A DNA stretch of 64,000 bases from DQWO01 sp964478545 (lineage in GTDB: Bacteria > Desulfobacterota > Anaeroferrophillalia > Anaeroferrophillales > Anaeroferrophillaceae). Both the position numbers and the translations under genes were made by a program. Positions 7,287 to 14,505 of this stretch are shown here, one piece after another. The first letter of the stretch is position 1, and every line of letters begins with the position of its first letter. The stretch is from contig CAYZIS010000005.1 in assembly GCA_964478545.1 (NCBI GenBank), positions 1 through 64,000 on the forward strand. The letters run 5' to 3'. The notes beneath the pieces are model-generated. The model was not told the origin of the DNA and searched no databases. It saw only the letters and a program-made list of their open reading frames with translations.

Positions 7287-7509
7287 CAATAAAAATCGTC
7301 AAAATTTCATCTTCAACTTTGTAAAGTATCCTGTAATCACCAAAACGGAGCCGGTATTTATTCTGACTGGAAAGTTTCACACTTCCTGAAGAATGGGGAT
7401 TATCGGCAAGACTTGCGATCTTTGCCAAAATTTTTTGCAAACTTTTAGAAGGGATTTTTTGCAATTCTTTCGCGACCGACTTTTTCACCTCAATTTTATA
7501 TTTTGCCAT
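7246..7509 (-). CDS. RelE-family toxin
   Basis: 87 residues with the full RelE/ParE layout: YKIEVKKSVAKELQKIP, then KILAKIASLADNPHSSGSVK, YRLRFGDYRILYKVED and the end VGNRKDVYR. The R-x-G-D-Y-R-I motif and the C-terminal H/K-R-x-x-Y are those of ribosome-dependent RNases. It overlaps the upstream antitoxin gene by 14 bases. Confidence 0.93.
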   Translation of the reverse strand: MAKYKIEVKKSVAKELQKIPSKSLQKILAKIASLADNPHSSGSVKLSSQNKYRLRFGDYRILYKVEDEILTIFIVKVGNRKDVYRNL

Positions 7510-7729
7510 CGGCCTTTAACTCTGCCAGCAACGCTTCGAAGGAAATCGTCGGCTCCATAGCTCTCTCTGCAAACACCTGAAGATCTGCAGCATCATCGGC
7601 TAACTCATGCAAGAGCGCTTCATTGACAATATCCGAAATAGACTGTGAAGTTTCTAAAGCCTTTACCTTCAAAATCTTATGAATTGCCGGATCAAAATAG
7701 ACTGTGGATCGCTTGGTTAATGCAGACAT
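7496..7729 (-). CDS. RHH antitoxin of the RelE pair
   Basis: 77 residues. STVYFDPAIHKILKVKAL and ISDIVNEALLHEL form a ribbon-helix-helix pattern, followed by an acidic region (DDAADLQVFAERAMEP) likely to bind the toxin. It is the first gene of the pair. Family membership (RelB/CopG-like) is inferred from pattern and context. Confidence 0.82.
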   Translation of the reverse strand: MSALTKRSTVYFDPAIHKILKVKALETSQSISDIVNEALLHELADDAADLQVFAERAMEPTISFEALLAELKADGKI

Positions 7730-7795
7730 CTTCCCCTCTCTCTGTAAATTACCGTGAGTTAGTAAACTATTGGCTTTGATTCAGACACGATAACA

Positions 7796-7999
7796 TCATA
7801 ATGTTGTGATGTCAAAAAAAAGGTTAAAAGTGAAAGGATTCTGCGATATTCCGTAGGCACCGTCATGAAGCCCGAGCAGAACAAATTTGATGGTTTTGTT
7901 CGGTGTTTTCCGACAATCCAGGTAGGCAACTACGGCATCATCGCCTTTTTTCTGACACACTTCGCAATCACAGGTAGATGAAGATGATAAAGTTGCGCT
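7796..7999 (-). pseudogene. Coding-looking fragment of unknown family
   Basis: A minus-strand open frame of 67 codons without a start codon. It reads CDCEVCQKKGDDAVVAYLDC, then KTIKFVLLGLHDGAYGIS and a stop at 7796. The CxCxxC cluster and the strand-like hydrophobic pattern look like protein, but I do not recognise it. It is probably a relic. The rest of the 7730-8202 gap shows only a GGCAGGCGG-type sequence near 8145. Confidence 0.25.
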
Positions 8000-8202
8000 T
8001 CACCGAACACGAATAAAACCCCCCTTTAACAGCTCACTGGAATGTAATTGCTTGAGGTTAGAAAAAACTGACCTGAATAGTCACACAAAAAGAAAGAAAT
8101 CGTCCGGCTGAAACGCGGTATCTTCATGGTTCCAACCCCACCTGCAGGCAGGCGGCAGATACAGTCCTGGAGAATTATGGGGACAGTATGGAGAAAGGGA
8201 GT

Positions 8203-8583
8203 TTATGGTTTTTCGCAGACCCGGTAATGACCGTGGAGTTCAGTATCTTGGCGGTGGTCAGCCAAATCAGCAGCAACTCCGTCAAGTTTATCACCCAAAC
8301 GTTTATCAACCGCGTCTATCTTAGCATTCAAGCACTGATCTACTGAATCAATCTTGGCACACAGACGCTGATCTACCGAATCTATCTTAGCACTCAGGCG
8401 CTGATCTACTCCGTCAATTTTTTCGTTAAGGGCTTTGATCATCGTAGTATTGAGATCAATCTTTTCATTCAGTTCTTCCCGAGTGCGCTGAATTTCGTGA
8501 CGCAGGACGCCATGACCTTCCAGAACCAAGTCAAACTTGCCACTAATATCTTCAAGCAGGATTTCCAGATGTTTTTCTTCCAT
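8203..8583 (-). CDS. Coiled-coil protein with 11-residue repeats, function unknown
   Basis: About 126 residues. I start at the ATG at 8583 (MEEKHLEILLEDI), which has GGAGAG just upstream; a longer frame to 8616 adds atypical residues. The centre carries a repeated unit of 11 residues (KIDSVDQRLxA, about four copies with variants KIDGVDQRLS, KIDSVDQCLN and KIDAVDKRLG), predicted as a long right-handed or mixed coiled coil. The C-terminus is His-rich (LADHRQDTELHGHYRV). Similar small proteins occur near toxin-antitoxin and AAA genes, but no function can be assigned. Confidence 0.7.
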   Translation of the reverse strand: MEEKHLEILLEDISGKFDLVLEGHGVLRHEIQRTREELNEKIDLNTTMIKALNEKIDGVDQRLSAKIDSVDQRLCAKIDSVDQCLNAKIDAVDKRLGDKLDGVAADLADHRQDTELHGHYRVCEKP

Positions 8584-8682
8584 TATCTCTCCAGGGAAGC
8601 AGCCGGCGCCGACCAATTATCTTCTGAGAGGACATATTTATCAGCCCCGACCGGCCAAGTCAAATGAATAAGGTGGAGTAGT

Positions 8683-8706
8683 AAAATAGGGGACAGACCA
8701 CGGTTT
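8683..8706 (+). repeat. Single arm of the GGGGACAGACCACGG palindrome
   Basis: Bases 8683-8706 equal the left arm of the palindromes at 2583 and 3652, but no complementary arm follows. A different short motif (AAATGGGGTCAAATC, about 8734-8748), also common in REP-like arrays, lies nearby. This part of the 8584-8907 gap is repeat debris. Confidence 0.7.
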
Positions 8707-8907
8707 TTGCTTTCGGTACATCTTTGCAAGAAGTCAAATGGGGTCAAATCTTTAATCTTGACAAAAGCAACCATCCCGTTAAATTTCTCCTCATATCTCA
8801 CTCTCTTCGCATTCAATATCCGGGAGATTTTTATCAGGGAAAATCGGGAACAGACCTTGATGACCCGTCGGCATGCTGAGCTACAAGAAGGGGGGGGCAC
8901 CTTTGGT

Positions 8908-9057
8908 TTAAAAATACTCACAGCGAAGACCTGCACGGGTGGCGGCATCCCATTGTTTTCTGTCGGAAGTCACAAATACATCGGCCTTCCACTCAAGAGC
9001 GTAGGCAACATGTAAGGAATCCATGGCGCGCAGCAGCGTCCGTTTTCTTTCCCTGCT
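8908..9057 (-). pseudogene. C-terminal fragment of a PIN-domain protein
   Basis: Reverse-strand frame TLLRAMDSLHVAYALEWKAD then VFVTSDRKQWDAATRAGL, ending with a stop at 8908. This is the last third of a PIN domain (D-S-L-H-V-A-Y-A and T-S-D-x-x-Q motifs). A stop codon closes the frame at 9055-9057, so the catalytic N-terminus is gone. Confidence 0.65.
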
Positions 9058-9265
9058 CTATAATCTGCCGATTTCTGTTGACCAGGAAACTCCCGATAGG
9101 ATGATGAGAGAAATTGTGGCCTTGGCCAGGCACCGCCAATTGTCAACATATGATGCCTCATACCTGGATTTAGCGATGCGCAGGAACCTCCCTTTGGCTA
9201 CCCTGGATACGGCTTTAAGGAAAGCTGCGGCACAAAGCCAGATACTGATTTTTGACCAAAGGTGA
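9050..9265 (+). pseudogene. C-terminal fragment of a VapC toxin
   Basis: Forward frame LSLLYNLPISVDQETPDRMM, RHRQLSTYDASYLDLAMRRN and LPLATLDTALRKAA before a stop. These are the third and fourth acidic positions of a VapC PIN domain (TYDASYLDLA and ATLD). The N-terminal half is absent. It is joined tail to tail with the opposite-strand PIN fragment at 8908-9057, so two unrelated toxin ends have been fused by rearrangement. Confidence 0.7.
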
Positions 9266-9291
9266 AAAGCCCTCTACGGTGGCGGGCATAA

Positions 9292-9411
9292 CTTCGTCAA
9301 GGGAAGAAAAGGGAAGAAAGCGAACTTGAGCAAGCTCTTGAAAAAAAAGGCCGGGAATTAATGCGCACCTTACTCCGGGAACACCTGGATAATCGGAGTC
9401 CCGGAGGCTGA
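9292..9411 (+). pseudogene. N-terminal fragment of a probable ISKra4-type transposase
   Basis: Open frame SELEQALEKKGRELMRTLLR then EHLDNRSPGG and stop. It resembles the early region of ISKra4-family transposases (a helix with K/R-G-x-x-L-M followed by HLD-R-x-P-G). Only about 40 codons remain, and the frame ends where the HigA fragment begins. The assignment rests on pattern recall. Confidence 0.4.
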
Positions 9412-9566
9412 TGCAACTGTTTCAATCTTAGATAGCTCGTCCTTCATCCTCTGCTCAGCGTACCACAAATCGTATACTTGCTGCATACGCAACCAGAGGC
9501 TTGGCCCATTGCCTGCAAACTTGCCAATCCTAAGCGCCATATCCATTGTAGTTGGATGAGTACAGG
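9408..9566 (-). pseudogene. HigA antitoxin remnant, C-terminal part (degraded copy C)
   Basis: 159 bases colinear with 4674-4832 of the intact higA without gaps, encoding MALRIGKFAGNGPSLWLRMQ and DLWYAEQRMKDELSKIETVA. The helix-turn-helix half is missing beyond 9566. It is more diverged from the intact copy than remnant A is, so it is probably an older or separately acquired duplicate. Confidence 0.85.
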
Positions 9567-9741
9567 GTGTCCCGGAAGTCAAAATAGTTGAAAATCTGGG
9601 AGGACATAACTCTTCCCGGCAATATATAAACTATCTGGAATATCATTCCGGGAAAAAGAGTAGCGGGGCTGGCCGGAAAGTTAGTTGGTACAAGGTGTGT
9701 GGTAGAAAAACCGGAGACATGATACCTGTTTTTTTACGATT

Positions 9742-10017
9742 TTAATTTCGGTGTGGGTAGATTTTTCGGCGATATCCTATAGCGAAAGCTATAACAATTA
9801 ATTTTTCATCCTGTATTTCACATATTATGCGATAGTCACCAACACGGTAGCGCCATAAACCAGCCAGGTTGCCACGTAAAGGTTCGCCGAAATGTCTTGG
9901 GTTTTTACAGCCATCGATACGTTCTGAAATCCAATCGAGAAGTCGTTTTTGCACAGATCGATCCAGTTTGTGGAGTTGCTTTTCGGCAAAGCTGTCAATT
10001 TCAACTGTCCAGGCCAA
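9742..10017 (-). CDS. RelE/ParE-family toxin
   Basis: 91 residues: WTVEIDSFAEKQLHKLDRSV, then RHFGEPLRGNLAGLWRYRVG, DYRIICEIQDEKL and GYRRKIYPH. The L-W-R-Y-R-V-G-D-Y-R-I block is the RelE/StbE signature. It overlaps the antitoxin gene by 17 bases. The target (ribosome-bound mRNA or gyrase) cannot be decided from sequence. Confidence 0.93.
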   Translation of the reverse strand: MAWTVEIDSFAEKQLHKLDRSVQKRLLDWISERIDGCKNPRHFGEPLRGNLAGLWRYRVGDYRIICEIQDEKLIVIAFAIGYRRKIYPHRN

Positions 10018-10213
10018 GGTCTATCCTTATCTCCTTGAGCGATTTTCGTTGTCCGGGTTCACTAAGTGCTCGGTGTGCCAATCTCAAGTCTTCATTGTCT
10101 TCCAGATAGTGGACTATGGCTTCACGCACAACGGCACTGCGATTGCTGCCCTTAGCCTTAGCCAGCAGATCAAGTTCTTGTTTGAGTTCCTTGTCCAAAC
10201 GGATAGCTAACAT
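10001..10213 (-). CDS. RHH antitoxin of the 9742-10017 toxin
   Basis: 70 residues starting MLAIRLDKELKQELDLLAKA, then GSNRSAVVREAIVHYLED: a clear ribbon-helix-helix of the RelB/DinJ-like CopG type with the S-A-V-V-R-E-A-I helix. An acidic/basic tail follows. A GGAGG site precedes the start. It is the first gene of the pair. Confidence 0.9.
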   Translation of the reverse strand: MLAIRLDKELKQELDLLAKAKGSNRSAVVREAIVHYLEDNEDLRLAHRALSEPGQRKSLKEIRIDLGLDS

Positions 10214-10355
10214 TTTTTCCTCCCTAGCTCAGTGTAGTATAACTTTGTATAACAGGCTTAGGTGTTGTTGTCAAGATAGGCACTATAAAACCTGGAATTT
10301 TGATATAAGGAATTTTCGTGGTACTTTTGAGCCTGTAAAAATCAGGCTGTTTTGA

Positions 10356-10566
10356 TCACGTATTTTTCAGCCAAGCGCGGGACTGGTATTGGAACAATAC
10401 CGCTTTGCCGGGGTCCATTGCAATGTGGGCGGCGGCTACCGGGAAACCAGTTTGTTGGACATCACTTTATTGTGGCTGGTGGAACTGACAGAGCGGGCCG
10501 GGATGGTTTTTGATCGAAATTACCTGGCGGCGATTGCCAGGCCGGACGTGCGTGTTTTCCCCAATA
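10356..10566 (+). pseudogene. Fragment of a DUF2235 / Tle1-like phospholipase domain
   Basis: The frame contains LEQYRFAGVHCNVGGGYRET then SLLDITLLWLVELTERAGM. The F-x-G-V-H-x-x-V-G-G-G-Y motif followed by L-x-D-I-x-L-x-W-L is the catalytic end of DUF2235 hydrolases, the family that includes T6SS Tle1 phospholipases. A stop at 10353 and a missing GxSxG nucleophile region show it is only a piece. No other secretion gene is nearby. Confidence 0.65.
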
Positions 10567-10599
10567 GCGCTTATATAATTCCCATAATTCCCTTTTCTG

Positions 10600-10911
10600 T
10601 TAGATATCAAAAGCAAAACGGATCGCCCGCCCGACGTCGGCCATTTTCTCCGGGGGCAGTGATGTAATGATGGAACCGATTTTCCTCTTTGATACCGTTT
10701 GCAGGTGATCACAGTTGACGGCACAATCCCGCGGCATGCTTTCGTCCTTCGAAAGAAAAACCTCAGTGGGGATATCACGGACCGTACGGGTAATGGGAGT
10801 GACAGTAACCTCACCAAGATATTGCAGCACTGAATCTCGTGTCAGAATAAGAACTGGTCTTTTTTCATCCGGTTGGGGAAACTTGTACCAGCGAATTTCA
10901 CCGTGTTTCAT
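10600..10911 (-). CDS. MazF/PemK-family mRNA interferase toxin (second)
   Basis: 103 residues beginning MKHGEIRWYKFPQPDEKRPV with the R-P-V-L-I-L-T-R strand, then VTVTPITRTVRDIPTEV, NCDHLQTVSKRKIG and a C-terminal helix. All MazF landmarks are present. It overlaps the antitoxin gene by 4 bases. It is unrelated in detail to the MazF at 2122-2484, so it was acquired separately. Confidence 0.93.
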   Translation of the reverse strand: MKHGEIRWYKFPQPDEKRPVLILTRDSVLQYLGEVTVTPITRTVRDIPTEVFLSKDESMPRDCAVNCDHLQTVSKRKIGSIITSLPPEKMADVGRAIRFAFDI

Positions 10912-11141
10912 TCATCACCCCAATCCTGTTCTGTTTCCCAGACCGAAAACTCATCGGCTGCTGCGGGGTTTTTCTGGTACCCTTTACGGTGCTTTTGCTC
11001 CAGTTGTTCAATCCTGAGGCGGGCAAGTGCCATGCGAAGAGCCTCTCGGGTGAAAGCAGAACGATTTGTGTGGAGCTGCTTCGATACCTGGTCAACCTCT
11101 TTGACAAGATCCTCATCAATAGTCATCTGCACAGTTATCAT
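10908..11141 (-). CDS. RHH antitoxin of the second MazF
   Basis: 77 residues: ITVQMTIDEDLVKEVDQVSK and TNRSAFTREALRMALARLR form a ribbon-helix-helix. The tail (ADEFSVWETEQDWGDE) is acidic and aromatic, the usual MazF-binding type. GAGGTG precedes the ATG. First gene of the pair, and the last intact toxin-antitoxin unit before the truncated permease. Confidence 0.88.
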   Translation of the reverse strand: MITVQMTIDEDLVKEVDQVSKQLHTNRSAFTREALRMALARLRIEQLEQKHRKGYQKNPAAADEFSVWETEQDWGDE

Positions 11142-11188
11142 AATACACCTCTATCATGTTTATGCTGATAGCTATAATAATCCATATA

Positions 11189-11278
11189 CTAATCCATGCC
11201 AAACAAAGTTTCCAGAAAAATAGGGCCCCCCATTTCAGGACAGCCTCCTAGTTGAAGAACTGCTAAGAATTGTCGGGG
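11189..11278 (-). pseudogene. Protein-like tail fragment of unknown family at the island edge
   Basis: Reverse strand reads DDPRQFLAVLQLGGCPEMGG then PIFLETLFGMD and a stop at 11189. The resemblance to real coding sequence ends where the plus-strand permease homology begins (about 11279), so this is likely the foreign side of a junction. I do not recognise the family. Confidence 0.22.
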
Positions 11279-12043
11279 ATCATCTGGTACACCCTCTTCT
11301 ATCAATTTTTTCCATCTCCCCGCCAGGCCCTGAAACCAATTCCAGGGGTATTTATCAGTAACCGGGGACTTGTTGTTGCCGTCCCGGCCCACCACCCAGC
11401 CCACGTCTCTATGCTGATCGCATTCCTGGTTGCCTGTGCAGGGATTTATTTTCTCCGCCGATGGGCTAAACAAAGACAGGAACAAACCGGAAAATCTTTT
11501 CTGCTGTTTCGCATATCTCTATTTCTCATCATAATTCTACCCCTGTTAGCCTGGGCTACCGGCGGGGCGCCAACAACAATGAACACTCCGGTTTTACGGG
11601 GCTTCAACTTCATTGGCGGCCTAAATATCTCACCGGAATTCACCGCTCTACTTCTGGGATTCGTTCTCTACACCGCCACTTTTGTGGCTGAAATTGTTCG
11701 GGCTGGGATTCAGTCCGTCAGTCGTGGCCAAACGGAAGCCGCCATGTCCCTCGGCTTGAAACCCGGGCAGATACTAAACCTGGTTATCCTTCCCCAGGCC
11801 CTGAAGATTGTTATTCCGCCAACCGTCAGCATCCTGATTTCTGCTTTCATGGATACTTCGCTGGTGGTTATCATTGCCCTCTATGACATCCTGAAAACCA
11901 CTCAGTCCACCCTTTCCAATCCCAAGTGGATGGGGTTTTCCACTGAAGCATACCTGTTCGTAGCCCTGATCTATTTTATCTGCTGTTATTTCATGTCAAC
12001 CTGGAGCAGGCGACTGGAAGTAGAATTGAATACGGACAGATAA
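11270..12043 (+). pseudogene. Amino-acid ABC permease, N-terminally truncated, apparent AapQ/AapM hybrid
   Basis: 257 codons open from a TTG at 11270, just after an in-frame stop. The first half carries AapQ landmarks (PSPRQAL, FISNRGL, GGLNISPEF, FVAEIVRAGIQSV then RGQTEAA). After the EAA-loop and LPQALKIVIP the sequence switches to AapM landmarks (DTSLVVIIALYD, PKWMGFSTEAY, LNTDR at the end). AapQ and AapM are separate paralogous permeases of general L-amino-acid transporters. About 200 N-terminal residues with the first membrane segments are missing, and no binding-protein gene is nearby. Activity is doubtful. Confidence 0.75.
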
Positions 12044-12058
12044 TCTGCCAATAGTAGT

Positions 12059-12847
12059 ATGAAGATAACTATGAGCGATACCCGACCAAAAGAAAAAATT
12101 AACCACATAAGTGATGATCTCATTATCAAGATCACCAGAATGCACAAATGGTTTGGGGAGTTTCATGTATTACAGGATATCAACCTTGAGGTTAAAACCC
12201 GGGAACGCATTGTCGTTTGCGGGCCATCCGGGTCCGGTAAGTCCACCATGATCCGCTGTATTAACCGGCTGGAAGAACATCAACGGGGTCAGATTATTAT
12301 CAATGGCATCGAATTAAGTAAAAACTTGAAAAATATTGAAAAAGTCCGGGAAGAAGTGGGAATGGTCTTTCAGCATTTCAACCTTTTTCCTCACCTGACA
12401 ATCCTGGGCAACCTGACTCTGGGACCAATCTGGGTTCGAAAAATACCGCGGAAAGAAGCCGAAGACCTGGCTATGTATTACCTGGAAAAGGTGCATATCA
12501 CTGAGCAGGCAAAAAAATTTCCCGGTCAGCTTTCAGGAGGACAACAGCAAAGGGTAGCCATCGCCAGAAGCCTGTGCATGAAACCGAAAGTCATGCTCTT
12601 TGATGAACCCACCTCGGCCCTGGATCCGGAAATGGTCAAGGAAGTGCTGGATGTCATGATCAGCCTGGCCCATGAAGGGATGACCATGATTGTGGTAACC
12701 CATGAGATGGGATTTGCCAAGAGCGTCGCCCACCGGGTATTGTTCATGGACGAAGGCAGGATTGTAGAAGAAAATACCCCGGATGAGTTTTTTGATCATC
12801 CACAACATAAAAAAACTAAATTATTTCTCAGCCAGATTCTCCATTAA
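12059..12847 (+). CDS. aapP: Amino-acid ABC transporter ATP-binding protein (AapP/GlnQ type)
   Basis: 262 residues. Walker A GPSGSGKST (55-63), Q-loop FQHFNLFPHL, signature LSGGQQQRVAIAR, Walker B VMLFDEPTSALD and switch His in VVTHEMGFAK are all intact, so the protein should bind and hydrolyse ATP at the inner membrane. It follows the damaged permease by 15 bases, the place AapP occupies in aapJQMP operons. ATG codons at 12059 and 12071 are both possible; neither has a strong ribosome site. With its permease broken and the binding protein absent, the transporter is probably non-functional unless it is served by another locus. Confidence 0.9.
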   Translation: MKITMSDTRPKEKINHISDDLIIKITRMHKWFGEFHVLQDINLEVKTRERIVVCGPSGSGKSTMIRCINRLEEHQRGQIIINGIELSKNLKNIEKVREEVGMVFQHFNLFPHLTILGNLTLGPIWVRKIPRKEAEDLAMYYLEKVHITEQAKKFPGQLSGGQQQRVAIARSLCMKPKVMLFDEPTSALDPEMVKEVLDVMISLAHEGMTMIVVTHEMGFAKSVAHRVLFMDEGRIVEENTPDEFFDHPQHKKTKLFLSQILH

Positions 12848-12945
12848 TCATTATACCAAAAAAACAACTTCCAACAAATCGCTAAACGGTACATTTAAGG
12901 TTGCCAATGGTAATACTCGCAAAGCAAATTGAAATATGGTAAACA

Positions 12946-13536
12946 ATGCTCTTATATAAAAATGCTCTCAATATACTGGATCGATACGGAAAAGAGGCCG
13001 CATGGACCAAGCACTGTCTTGCGGTTACTGATTTAGCATCCATTATTTCCACGGCTTTATGGGAGAAGACTGAACTTGACACTAAATTCCTGCACTCTGC
13101 AGCACTCCTGCATGATATTGGCCGATATGTAACTCATGATCCAATTCTTCATGGAGTGGAAGGCTATAAACTGCTTACAAAACCAGGGTATCACAGGGAT
13201 GCCTTCGTTTGTGCCTCGCACATCCTTTATGGTCTCAACCGCCGGGAAGCGGTACAATATGGTTTGCCAGAAAAAGACTTTATCCCCACTTCATTTGAAG
13301 AGAAATTGATACCTTTAATCGATTTTCTGGTTGAATTCGACCAGCCTACAACTTTAAAAAAGCGATTTTCCTCTTTGCGGAAACGCAATATCGGCAATAA
13401 ATATTTTTTGACTAAACTTGTTGAGGCCGAACTGAAGGCAACCTCATTTCAGCGGGAAATCAATGAAAAATTTGGCATTTTATTGGAGGATATTGTCAAC
13501 AACCAAGAAGGAGGAAAAAATGGGACAACAGATTAA
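12946..13536 (+). CDS. HD-domain phosphohydrolase
   Basis: 196 residues. The metal-binding HD motif is LLHDIGRYVTHD, preceded by a conserved His (WTKHCLAVTDLA) and followed by HGVEGYKLL and ASHILYGL with further His residues, the layout of small HD hydrolases acting on nucleotides or phosphate esters. The substrate is unknown. Its 3-prime end overlaps the hisF start by 17 bases, so the two are co-translated, which hints at a shared nucleotide-related role. Confidence 0.8.
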   Translation: MLLYKNALNILDRYGKEAAWTKHCLAVTDLASIISTALWEKTELDTKFLHSAALLHDIGRYVTHDPILHGVEGYKLLTKPGYHRDAFVCASHILYGLNRREAVQYGLPEKDFIPTSFEEKLIPLIDFLVEFDQPTTLKKRFSSLRKRNIGNKYFLTKLVEAELKATSFQREINEKFGILLEDIVNNQEGGKNGTTD

Positions 13537-14281
13537 GATTATGCCATGCCTCGATATGCAGAATGGCCGGGTTGTCAAGGGGATTCATTTCATCGACATC
13601 AAGGATGCCGGCAATCCGGAAGAATGCGCTAAAGCTTATTGTGAGGCCGGAGCCGACGAGCTCGCCTTGCTGGATATCACTGCCACAGTAGAAGGCAGAT
13701 CCACTATGCTTAACGTGGTTAAACGGGTCTCTGAGGTTACCACAGTTCCGTTTACAGTTGGCGGAGGTATTGCTGATGTAAGATCAGCGGAAGCGGTGCT
13801 GAGTGCCGGAGCAGACAAAGTATCCACCAGTAGTGCCGCCTTTCGGAAACCTGAAGTAATCGCGGAAATGGTGAAAGCTTTTGGTGCTGACAAGGTAACG
13901 GTTGCCATCGATGTGGATCAGAACACCGCCTTGCCCTCAGGCTATGAAGTCTATATTGACGGCGGGCGTACAGCCACCGGCTTTGATGCCATTGAATGGG
14001 CAAAACAGATTGACGGTTATGGAGTTCCGGTCATCCTCCCCACCAGCAAAGCAGGAGACGGTGTCCAGACCGGCTATGACCTGCCAATAATCAAGGCTAT
14101 CAAGGAAGCAGTTTCAGCGGAAGTAGTAGCCTCTGGTGGGGCTGGAAAACTGGAACATTTCTTTGACGCCGTTCAAGCTGGTGCTTCCATTTTGCTAGCT
14201 GCGTCGGTATTTCACTTCGGAATTATAGGGGTTGGCGAGGTCAAAGACTACCTTCGTAGCCGAGGTATTCCTGTTCGGTGA
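13520..14281 (+). CDS. hisF: HisF-like imidazole glycerol phosphate synthase cyclase subunit
   Basis: 253 residues from the ATG at 13520, which has a strong AAGGAGG site inside the HD gene. A beta/alpha barrel with the HisF landmarks: PCLDMQNGRVVKG (catalytic Asp of strand 1), TVGGGI, AGADKVS, VAIDVD (second catalytic Asp), ASGGAG and AASVFHFG. The loop usually reading LLTSMDRDGT is replaced by ILPTSKAGDGV. No hisH or other his gene is adjacent; HisF normally takes ammonia from HisH. It may be the genuine hisF or a divergent paralogue. Confidence 0.85.
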   Translation: MGQQIKIMPCLDMQNGRVVKGIHFIDIKDAGNPEECAKAYCEAGADELALLDITATVEGRSTMLNVVKRVSEVTTVPFTVGGGIADVRSAEAVLSAGADKVSTSSAAFRKPEVIAEMVKAFGADKVTVAIDVDQNTALPSGYEVYIDGGRTATGFDAIEWAKQIDGYGVPVILPTSKAGDGVQTGYDLPIIKAIKEAVSAEVVASGGAGKLEHFFDAVQAGASILLAASVFHFGIIGVGEVKDYLRSRGIPVR

Positions 14282-14290
14282 AGCTGATAA

Positions 14291-14421
14291 CTCAACTTTC
14301 TGACTTTCATTGCCAGGGACTTTACAGGATGTTCGGGCTTGGCTCATAGCCGTGTCTGCCCAGCCTGCCGGCAGGCACGGCGACAGGCAGGCGGTTTTTT
14401 AGAACAATTCAGAAAGTTGAA
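14291..14421 (+). repeat. MITE-like element, family 1, copy 1
   Basis: 131 bases bounded by CTCAACTTTCTGA (14291-14303) and its near-complement TCAGAAAGTTGAA (14409-14421). Inside are ACAGGATGTTCGGGCTTGG, CTCATAGCCGTG and a palindromic CCTGCCGGCAGG core. It lies directly after hisF and shares layout with copies at 32613, 34284, 39918 and 51731. No coding capacity. Confidence 0.85.
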
Positions 14422-14470
14422 TTATTACCCTTATCCATAAATCTATGGGATTTTCAGAGATCATCTTAAC

Positions 14471-14505
14471 TGGAGAAACCGGGGTCTGACCCCGGTTTCT
14501 CCAGT
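14471..14505. repeat. GGGGTCTGACCCC palindrome
   Basis: CTGGAGAAACCGGGG (14471-14485) and its exact complement (14491-14505) flank TCTGA. The GGTCTGACC core is the type seen in REP-like elements and parallels the GGGGACAGACCAC palindromes further left. The rest of the 14422-14692 gap shows nothing else recognisable. Confidence 0.75.

Noticed and set aside
611..11141. Toxin-antitoxin cluster as an integron cassette array
   Set aside because: Gene orientation is mixed, no intI-type gene was recognised, and I did not see regularly spaced attC-like sites. A structural search for attC would be needed to settle it.
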